Part shown: positions 57,767 through 64,000 of the stretch, piece after piece
Layout: the number at the start of each line of letters is the position of its first letter
Numbering within the stretch: position 1 is the first letter of the stretch
DNA from: Anaerocolumna jejuensis DSM 15929
GTDB taxonomy: Bacteria; Bacillota; Clostridia; Lachnospirales; Lachnospiraceae
Assembly: GCF_900142215.1 (NCBI RefSeq)
Contig: NZ_FRAC01000006.1
Location: 496,001 to 560,000 of the forward strand
Reading direction: 5' to 3'
DNA: 64,000 bases
Translations under genes and position numbers: made by a program
Notes under the pieces: model-generated
Seen by the model: only the letters and a program-made list of their open reading frames with translations
What the model was told of the DNA's origin: nothing
Databases searched by the model: none

Positions 57767-60700
57767 TCATTTTTTGCTAGTACTATTGCGCTTTTGGTTA
57801 CTCTGTCTCTGATTACTAGTCCCTGTGTTACCACTCTTTTTATTACCCTCATTATAACCACGACCACTATTTTGTTGTGGTTGCTGAGTAATTGTTTGAG
57901 GTTGTTGTGGTTTTGAATTTTTATAATCTGTAACTATCTTTGAACCAAATAATATACCAAACAATAATCCCCAAGGACCCATAAGGCCAGCCAAGCCCCA
58001 AGCGACGGTCAATCCACCTGTCCACCCTAAAGAGCAAACCAATGTTTTAACTACTCTACTTTGCAATACTTTACCTACCAAGGTATCAGGATTTACTTTC
58101 ATGTTATTTATTGCTGACATACTATTTTTGAGGTCTTTTAATCTAGGTCTTGGTTCCACAAAATTTTGCAACACATCACCTTTTACATAAGGTATACCAC
58201 CAATAATAATACTCTGTAGATTATGAAAAGTATCATAAAGATTAGTAAACGATTTAGATTTTAGACCAAGTTCTATTTGCACTCTACCTGTAGCAAATCC
58301 AGTATCTTCAATCTCGAATTCTCGCAAATGTTTAAATTTATTAATTGCTCTCATACTAAACAAGTCGGCTAAATACCCTTCTCTTGCATTATATTGCATT
58401 TCCTCTGGTAATCTATCTATAAAGTAGTCATTAAACTGCGGTGCTATTGCAACATCATTGATAATTATATAACCCTCTGAAGTAACTTTAAATTGTGTTA
58501 CTTTATTAAATGAACCAAAATGACTTTTTATCTCTTTTAAAATTAGAGCAGTCACCTCTTGCATTACATACAACTTATTAAATACTCCACCTTTGTCACA
58601 CATATCAGCCATTTTATCAGGTACATTAATATGCACATCGCGTAAAACTTTTGCAAATTTATAAGCTGTATTTCTATCAGGCTCTTTAAATCTATAAGTA
58701 ACTTCAGGTTCATCGGTACTAGGTTGAGGTTTAGCTGCCTGTTGCTGATACTGGTCGGATTTTGCTTGCTGTGTCTTAGGTTTCGGAGCGGTCTGTGTTG
58801 TTTGTTGGTACTGTGAGTTTTCATTCTGCTCTGAACCGTTGAAGAAATTAAGTTCTTCCTCAAAATCAACACTCTCACTTACTTTCTTTCTAGGTGCAGT
58901 ACCACCTGCCAAACCAAGGATACCCTTCAATTCTGCTAAGGTAAAGACACCCTCTGGACTACAATCACACAAATATTCTTCCAAGTGATTGTATTGTGCT
59001 AATCCTAATAGTTTGAATAAACCATCTAAAATCTGATATCCTTTATTCATATTAGCTATCAATGTTTCATCAGATACTCCAGCTTTCTCTTGCATTACCT
59101 TTATCAATCCAGAAAATGATATTTCATCTCTGTTTTTACCTGCTTCAGCATCGTACAACTCATTAACTACCCTGTTAATAGCATCCTCACCTTTATTGAT
59201 ATAGTTGCTTAGTAACTGTGTGGTAAATCTCTTTGGATGGTTGATTACATAATCTTCTGCACCCTCAGATTCAAATTCCTCATAATTAAAATCGTTCTTT
59301 ACTAAGGAAAAGTATGACCTAAACTGCTGAAATTTTTGCAGTTGAGTTATATTTAAACCTAAAGTTGAACTACCTGCTGCATCAATTGGGGATGGTGCAG
59401 ACTGGCTATATGTAAATACACCTGTTTGCTCTGCTAATTTTGCACCTGACTTACCAAATCTATAAGTATTAGGGTTGGATTGGATTCTTCCGGCTAAGGT
59501 CTTATGGGTTGAGTTCATTAATAACCCGGCAAAAGAAGTATTGAAACCTTTACCCGCTACTTTCCACTTTGCACCTAACTCTTGACCTACTAAGATTACT
59601 CTGATGCCTGACATACCCCAGTCCTTTGTAAGACCTTGAACTAGGTCAATATTCATCTGAATTATCATATTTTCAAGGGTTGCATAATACTTTGCCAATG
59701 CTTTATCTTCATCGGTTGCTTTCTGCTTATCAGCTATAGATTTATACTTTTTACTCATTTCTTTCACATAGAGCTCTAAAGTAGTATAATCTGCATTTAG
59801 GGAAGTCAACTCATCAATAATAAAGAATAAATTATCTGTAGTAATACCCAATTTCTTAGAGATTTCACTACTATGCTTACCCAAAAGTGTCACAAGCTGA
59901 AATAATTTACACAATCGAAGTGTTCTAAAAGCAGTCGCTTGATGCGCATCATTTGGTAATAAGTTAAGTTCACCTGTTCTTAATGGTGTAGAGCCTGTAA
60001 ACTCATGCATTTCTTTACCTACATCCAATGATAATAATTTCAATCCTTGATTTGCATATTCTCTTTCCAAATCCCATAACATAGAGCCTATATCTGGCTT
60101 ATTGTCAAGATAAACAATACTACCACCTGCACCAAACAAAGAAGCCAATAATCCCATTGTTAAAGTACCTTTACCAGAACGGGAACCTGCTAGGATTGTA
60201 GTAAGCATTTGACCTGTCTCTACAAGATTTATAGATAACGGACTACCATCCATTTTCAATCCTAATAAAGCATTTGTCAGACTTGGCTTTACTCCATTTT
60301 CAGTGTACTGCTTATATGCAAATAAGATTTCATCTAAGAACTCTTGCCAATTAATAATATAAGTTAAAGTACCAATACCCTCTTTGCTAATTTCACAGTT
60401 TGCTATCATACCTGCCATACTGCCACCACGATAGGTTGCTGCTAACCTTTCACTAAATACTCTTTCAAACTCTTCTTTCTGTTCTGGTCTTATACCTGTA
60501 AATCTTAATAATACATCATTCTTTCCCCACCTTTTAACAACAAAACAGTTAGTAAGATTTCTTTCTAATATATCTAATTGTTCAGGTTTAGAAGAATAGT
60601 ATTCATTATATTTTTCAAGATATTTTTTATATAATTGTTTTTTTATAGCAGGTTGACCATCTTTCCCTGTTATCCACAACACCTTATCATTTAGTACTGA

Positions 60701-61783
60701 ATGATGAAAACCCGGTGAGAAATCATCTTTCATAGTAAACTTAGGTGATTCAACATCAGCAACATTTACTACATTAGATGTTTCTTTCCAAGCTGAGTAC
60801 ATTGCATCCACTAAAGACTTATTTCTATTGTAGATATTTCTACCCGATACAGTATACTTTAAACCAGTATCACAAAAGATGGCATCATACTTCTTCCCCC
60901 AAAGTGGAGAATAGAAAGTTTCCAACTTGCTTAATGTAGCTTTAACTGCACTTTCTACCTGTGCATCATATACAACTGGTTCCTCAGTTTTCTTTGTGCC
61001 TTCTTTTTTCTCCTTAGGTTTTTGCATTTCCTCTAAGACTTTCTTGGCTGCCATGTCATATTCATAAAAGTACTTTGATAAACTGTATTCTTCACCTTTA
61101 CAATTTTTATCGTTCGGGTCATATTTAGCGTCATACTTATAATTACCACTATTTAATACATACTTAGTCAAATAGCCAGCTTCATTTTTTTCAGGTTGCA
61201 ACTCATATACTTTACAAGCAACATTCTTCTCCTCAAAAAAACTTCGGATACTTTGTTTATCTGGATTATACCCTTGATAAAGGTCATATGAGAACTCTTG
61301 CTCTACCTCAATAAACCACTGTAATCTTACACAATGTGTCTTCGCCTTTTGATTAAGGAAAGCCTGTATACCTTGTAATTCAAACTGCAAATCATAAGGA
61401 AAATCTGCAAAATTACCCTTGTGAAATATAATCTCTTCAACGTTACTCATAATATAAGGCTCAATTACTGCATTTATCATAGGTCTTGTAGATTTGAACG
61501 GATTTCGCCCCCGTTGTATCTCTGCATTTACTACATCTGGTGGCACAATATCATTAAATTTATATACTCCCATCAATTTAGTATCAAACACATTTGTTTT
61601 AAAATTGATGTAACCAAAACCTAGTGCATCAAATATCAAAGCCTTTTTATTATGAGGTGACCATTTTTCATTTATATTCTTTGTTAACTCGGTTAAATTA
61701 TCCTTATAAATCCTTGTCTTTGTAATTCTATTTACTACAACCTGATATCTTCTCTGTGTTACTATCTTCTGTTGTTCTGCCAT
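57767..61783 (-). CDS. FtsK/HerA-type conjugation ATPase (VirD4/TcpA/VirB4-like), large
   Basis: 1338 residues from the ATG at 61783 (GAGGGGGTAATAATA upstream; frame open 27 bases further). Walker A GSRSGKGT (542-549), then IVYLDNKPDIG, and Walker B FFIIDE (662-667), with VILVGQE beyond. This is the order of HerA/FtsK and conjugative pumping ATPases. The N-terminal 500 residues are not recognised. A Gln/Pro-rich linker (about 1020-1060) and a C-terminal Gly-rich hydrophobic stretch (WTGGLTVAWGLAGLMGPWGLLFGILFG) precede a disordered Gln/Asn tail. It probably energises DNA or protein transfer through a conjugation channel. Confidence 0.85.
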   Translation of the reverse strand: MAEQQKIVTQRRYQVVVNRITKTRIYKDNLTELTKNINEKWSPHNKKALIFDALGFGYINFKTNVFDTKLMGVYKFNDIVPPDVVNAEIQRGRNPFKSTRPMINAVIEPYIMSNVEEIIFHKGNFADFPYDLQFELQGIQAFLNQKAKTHCVRLQWFIEVEQEFSYDLYQGYNPDKQSIRSFFEEKNVACKVYELQPEKNEAGYLTKYVLNSGNYKYDAKYDPNDKNCKGEEYSLSKYFYEYDMAAKKVLEEMQKPKEKKEGTKKTEEPVVYDAQVESAVKATLSKLETFYSPLWGKKYDAIFCDTGLKYTVSGRNIYNRNKSLVDAMYSAWKETSNVVNVADVESPKFTMKDDFSPGFHHSVLNDKVLWITGKDGQPAIKKQLYKKYLEKYNEYYSSKPEQLDILERNLTNCFVVKRWGKNDVLLRFTGIRPEQKEEFERVFSERLAATYRGGSMAGMIANCEISKEGIGTLTYIINWQEFLDEILFAYKQYTENGVKPSLTNALLGLKMDGSPLSINLVETGQMLTTILAGSRSGKGTLTMGLLASLFGAGGSIVYLDNKPDIGSMLWDLEREYANQGLKLLSLDVGKEMHEFTGSTPLRTGELNLLPNDAHQATAFRTLRLCKLFQLVTLLGKHSSEISKKLGITTDNLFFIIDELTSLNADYTTLELYVKEMSKKYKSIADKQKATDEDKALAKYYATLENMIIQMNIDLVQGLTKDWGMSGIRVILVGQELGAKWKVAGKGFNTSFAGLLMNSTHKTLAGRIQSNPNTYRFGKSGAKLAEQTGVFTYSQSAPSPIDAAGSSTLGLNITQLQKFQQFRSYFSLVKNDFNYEEFESEGAEDYVINHPKRFTTQLLSNYINKGEDAINRVVNELYDAEAGKNRDEISFSGLIKVMQEKAGVSDETLIANMNKGYQILDGLFKLLGLAQYNHLEEYLCDCSPEGVFTLAELKGILGLAGGTAPRKKVSESVDFEEELNFFNGSEQNENSQYQQTTQTAPKPKTQQAKSDQYQQQAAKPQPSTDEPEVTYRFKEPDRNTAYKFAKVLRDVHINVPDKMADMCDKGGVFNKLYVMQEVTALILKEIKSHFGSFNKVTQFKVTSEGYIIINDVAIAPQFNDYFIDRLPEEMQYNAREGYLADLFSMRAINKFKHLREFEIEDTGFATGRVQIELGLKSKSFTNLYDTFHNLQSIIIGGIPYVKGDVLQNFVEPRPRLKDLKNSMSAINNMKVNPDTLVGKVLQSRVVKTLVCSLGWTGGLTVAWGLAGLMGPWGLLFGILFGSKIVTDYKNSKPQQPQTITQQPQQNSGRGYNEGNKKSGNTGTSNQRQSNQKRNSTSKK

Positions 61784-61796
61784 TATTATTACCCCC

Positions 61797-62210
61797 TCAT
61801 TTCCCGGCAATATGGTTTTTTACTGTCTGCCAACCACGCCCGGTTTTCATCATAATTTCGTTTATTGTGTACCCCTCTCCCCGCAAACTCTGTATGTACT
61901 CTTTTTCTTTCTCTGATACCTTATCATTAAGGTCATATCCACGTTGTTTCAGTTTACATTGCACTGCATATTGGCTTATTCCAAAATTAACTGCTATTTG
62001 ATTTATAGAAAGACCACTACTATAGGAATCTTCAATATAATCAATCTGCTCAACTGTTATTGGGGCACTTCTTGCTCTATACCCTGCTTTTGTAAGATAA
62101 CGACTGACTAGAGCTTCACTCACTTTCAACATATCTTGTATTGCTCTCCGGCTATACCCTTGCTGATACATCTGTAAAACCTTTTGCCCAATATCTTTAT
62201 CTTTAATCAT
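61797..62210 (-). CDS. Triple helix-turn-helix DNA-binding protein
   Basis: About 137 residues (ATG at 62210 after GGTGGTGATATGG; frame open to 62222). Three HTH-like units in tandem: VLQMYQQGYSRRAIQDMLKVSEALVSRYL, YIEDSYSSGLSINQIAVNFGISQYAVQCKL and YIQSLRGEGYTINEIMMKTGRGWQTVKNHI in layout. Such HTH_23/Hin-like repeats occur in transposases and in plasmid regulators. No catalytic domain, so it is probably a regulator of the conjugation operon, directly upstream of the ATPase. Confidence 0.78.
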   Translation of the reverse strand: MIKDKDIGQKVLQMYQQGYSRRAIQDMLKVSEALVSRYLTKAGYRARSAPITVEQIDYIEDSYSSGLSINQIAVNFGISQYAVQCKLKQRGYDLNDKVSEKEKEYIQSLRGEGYTINEIMMKTGRGWQTVKNHIAGK

Positions 62211-62262
62211 CCATATCACCACCTACCTTACCTCTTTATTAAAGTAGATTTTTCTGTAGTGA

Positions 62263-62293
62263 TTTATGTGTATACTGGATTTGCTTATGTCCA
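62263..62293 (-). promoter_or_regulatory. TGGACA-19-CATAAA element
   Basis: TGGACA at 62288-62293 and CATAAA at 62263-62268 on the minus strand, about 50 bases before the triple-HTH gene. Confidence 0.42.
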
Positions 62294-62324
62294 TCTGTAA
62301 TTTAAACCTCACTAATTTATAGCA

Positions 62325-62366
62325 AACAAAAAGGACTTCAAAGATGAAACACTCTGAAATCCTTTA
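62325..62366 (-). terminator. Intrinsic terminator after 62374-62787
   Basis: On the minus strand AAAGGATTTCA pairs with TGAAGTCCTTT (one mismatch) and is followed by TTGTTTGC. Confidence 0.7.
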
Positions 62367-62373
62367 ACTAATT

Positions 62374-62787
62374 TTATGCTCTACCAGCCAACATATCTGT
62401 AAATTTCTCTTGGTTCTCCAATAACCATAGCTCATCAAAAAGAAAAGTCATCTCGTGATTAATGCACTGTGAAATATCTTCCTTTTCCTCGGTAGCTTTG
62501 AAATACTGCTCCAAATCTGTTAATACCAAAGGTTTTGTTGTATCCACCCCGGCTAATGATACTCTTGCTTCTCTATTACCATCAACTAGGACAAGGCAAT
62601 CGCCTTTTAGCTTCTTTAATGCTCGCTTATCCAATTTTACGATAATGTTACCTAAACCAATACCCTTAACCACTTTTGTTAAATCAACTTCAAAATATTG
62701 ATAACTAAAAGCGACTGGCTTACCCAAAAGGACTTTTCCTGTCTCTTTATCACATATCTTTATATACCCAAAACATAATAGTCTCAT
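62374..62787 (-). CDS. Hypothetical protein, 137 residues
   Basis: Strand-rich N-terminal half (YIKICDKETGKVLLGKPVAF, then IVKLDKRALKKLKGDCLVLVDGNREARVSL), helical C-terminus (MTFLFDELWLLENQEKFTDML). Not recognised. 11 bases after 62799-63515, so cotranscribed with it. Confidence 0.63.
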   Translation of the reverse strand: MRLLCFGYIKICDKETGKVLLGKPVAFSYQYFEVDLTKVVKGIGLGNIIVKLDKRALKKLKGDCLVLVDGNREARVSLAGVDTTKPLVLTDLEQYFKATEEKEDISQCINHEMTFLFDELWLLENQEKFTDMLAGRA

Positions 62788-62798
62788 AATACCGCCTC

Positions 62799-63515
62799 CT
62801 ATTTCATTTGCTTCTGCAGAAATTCATATAAATTGCCTAAATACCCTTTTAATACATCAATACTTGTTAAGAAGGAAGATATAAAATTATAACTATCATT
62901 ATGTGCATTGAAATCCATAAAGAGATAAATACCCTCATAAATAACAAACATAACCAGCGCTGATACCAATGCATCTACAAACATCTTAAAAATAAAGTTA
63001 TTCTTTATCTTTATCCTTAACCAAAGAAAAAACTTTCTTATCGGGTTGACTTTCTTAGCTTCTGGTTCTGGTTGCTGTTGTACCATTGTTTCCGGCAGAA
63101 CCTCTTTTACTGCTCTGGCTAATCTTTCTTTTTCATAGGCCTCCTCAACAATCTGCAAATCACCTATACTATGTAAGGTATCATCCCCATCAATTTCTAA
63201 GCTACCTCTCTGCTCCTGCTTCTGCTCTGCAAGATGCGCTGTCAACTCATTAAATCTAGTCTCCATATCCTGTATAACCTCTGATTTGACATCATCTTTT
63301 AACTCTACTTTTAATTCTGCTTTTACCTCAGCCTTAACTTCACCTTTTACTGCCACAACTTTCTCAGCAATTGCTTCATTCTTTGCCTCTGCATTAAAAT
63401 CTGTTACTGCATTATTCAAATCATCGAAAGATGTTACTACTCCCAACCCCAACGGGTCCATATTATTATAGACTTCTTTTGCTCTCTCTGCCCTTGCTTC
63501 CTCTACCCTTGTCAT
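62799..63515 (-). CDS. Coiled-coil protein with a C-terminal membrane helix
   Basis: 238 residues. Long Glu/Lys/Val-rich amphipathic region (about 45-90, KVVAVKGEVKAEVKAELKVELKDD in short units) probably forms a coiled coil. A single helix near 178-198 (FKMFVDALVSALVMFVIYEGIYLFM) precedes a short outer tail. Not recognised; a structural or assembly protein of the transfer apparatus is plausible. Confidence 0.63.
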   Translation of the reverse strand: MTRVEEARAERAKEVYNNMDPLGLGVVTSFDDLNNAVTDFNAEAKNEAIAEKVVAVKGEVKAEVKAELKVELKDDVKSEVIQDMETRFNELTAHLAEQKQEQRGSLEIDGDDTLHSIGDLQIVEEAYEKERLARAVKEVLPETMVQQQPEPEAKKVNPIRKFFLWLRIKIKNNFIFKMFVDALVSALVMFVIYEGIYLFMDFNAHNDSYNFISSFLTSIDVLKGYLGNLYEFLQKQMK

Positions 63516-63566
63516 GTCATAACCCCCTCTACTTAAACTTACTTCTATTGCTTTTACTGCAGTGAT

Positions 63567-63941
63567 TTATGTCGGATTTCCATTACTATCTGTTTCTTTA
63601 TCTAATACTAATTGAGTTATCTGCTGTGTTGCACCAGCAATACACCACATAGTTTTATCAATTGCTTCTTTTACAGCATCTATCTTTTCCAACTCCTTTT
63701 CTTGTTGAGTAATCAATCTCTGATACTCTTTCACTATATCTTGAACACCTGATATAACTTTTTGGTCTTTAGTAAATTTCCTTAAAACATCTGGCATAAC
63801 TGATACCGTTACCTTAAGCTCTGCTAACTGTCTCTGCAAATCGCTAAAATCTAACTGACTAAATAAATCTTTCTCTACACCCGCAATCACATTACTTACA
63901 ATTAAGGCAACTTGCTTATCTATATCCTGTTTATTCTTCAT
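63567..63941 (-). CDS. Helical protein, 124 residues
   Basis: Helical and Lys/Gln-rich throughout (QRQLAELKVTVSVMPDVLRKFTKDQK, IVKEYQRLITQQEKELEKIDAVKEAI). Not recognised. Together with the two genes after it, probably part of the conjugation operon. Confidence 0.58.
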   Translation of the reverse strand: MKNKQDIDKQVALIVSNVIAGVEKDLFSQLDFSDLQRQLAELKVTVSVMPDVLRKFTKDQKVISGVQDIVKEYQRLITQQEKELEKIDAVKEAIDKTMWCIAGATQQITQLVLDKETDSNGNPT

Positions 63942-64000
63942 ATAATCTACCCCATTTCTTGAAATTCTTAGTTTTCGCTGCTATATAAAGGTTTTTATAT

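Noticed and set aside
1..64000. CRISPR arrays
   Set aside because: The repeats found are hairpins or long direct repeats; no regular 25-40 base direct repeats with similar-length unique spacers were seen.
1..64000. tRNA or rRNA genes
   Set aside because: No cloverleaf, TTCGA-type T-loop or rRNA core sequence was recognised by eye; a tRNAscan run would settle it.

Overview
The window looks like part of a large, low-GC, conjugative extrachromosomal element (megaplasmid, or less likely an integrative conjugative element) of a Gram-positive anaerobe, probably a clostridium of the Lachnospiraceae type. The reasons are AT-rich DNA, strong AGGAGG-type ribosome binding sites, almost no housekeeping genes, a ParA-type partition module at the left edge, a FtsK/HerA-like conjugation ATPase with small coiled-coil and membrane proteins at the right edge, and a large load of defence genes between them. 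The host assignment is inference. Nearly all genes lie on the minus strand; the clear plus-strand genes are at 3828-5180, 17963-19015, 29082-29312 and 32733-32864.

Layout. 1-1.3 kb: parA, a ribbon-helix-helix partner and the start of a third coupled gene. 1.7-7.1 kb: a Fic protein, a fused ADP-ribosyltransferase-like/HD protein and unknown genes. 7.4-12.1 kb: five tandem genes of one unrecognised paralogous family. 12.1-13.1 kb: a long non-coding block with two ~286-bp repeats. 13.2-19.9 kb: small unknown genes, an ART-PolyVal-like protein, a MerR-like regulator, a DUF4314-like protein and a pseudopilin-like protein. 20-24 kb: an operon of AbiH, TIR and a pentapeptide-repeat/ion-channel protein. 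24-29 kb: GNAT, leucine-rich-repeat and WG-repeat exported proteins. 29.7-31.7 kb: a Pycsar-type nucleotide cyclase with its membrane effector. 33.2-38.7 kb: a six-gene restriction-modification operon with a controller gene, promoter and palindromic operators. 38.7-43.4 kb: an unknown gene, then an Mrr-like nuclease with a UvrD-like helicase. 43.4-44.7 kb: a secreted HExGH metallopeptidase split by a frameshift. 44.7-51.7 kb: unknown and small membrane proteins, a SEC-C protein and a pair of paralogous membrane-anchored proteins. 51.7-53.4 kb: a SIR2 defence protein. 53.4-54.3 kb: two ~332-bp non-coding repeats. 54.3-64 kb: a CheY-like response regulator, small proteins and the conjugation ATPase with its operon partners.

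Two patterns run through the whole window, whatever the gene direction. First, about 28 intergenic hairpins with different stem sequences have related flanks (left flank near GGGATGCGGGG, right flank near CTCGGACTGC), always in the same orientation. Second, the pentamer TACCC is very common on the plus strand while its complement GGGTA is rare there, even inside plus-strand genes. A third set is a bipartite minus-strand element, TGGACA-(17-19)-CATAAA, upstream of several operons. These suggest the element carries its own strand-oriented maintenance or replication signals and its own promoter class.

The best candidates for undescribed biology are the AbiH-TIR-channel operon, the five-paralog array, the ADP-ribosyltransferase/HD fusion and the orientation-locked hairpin/TACCC architecture.
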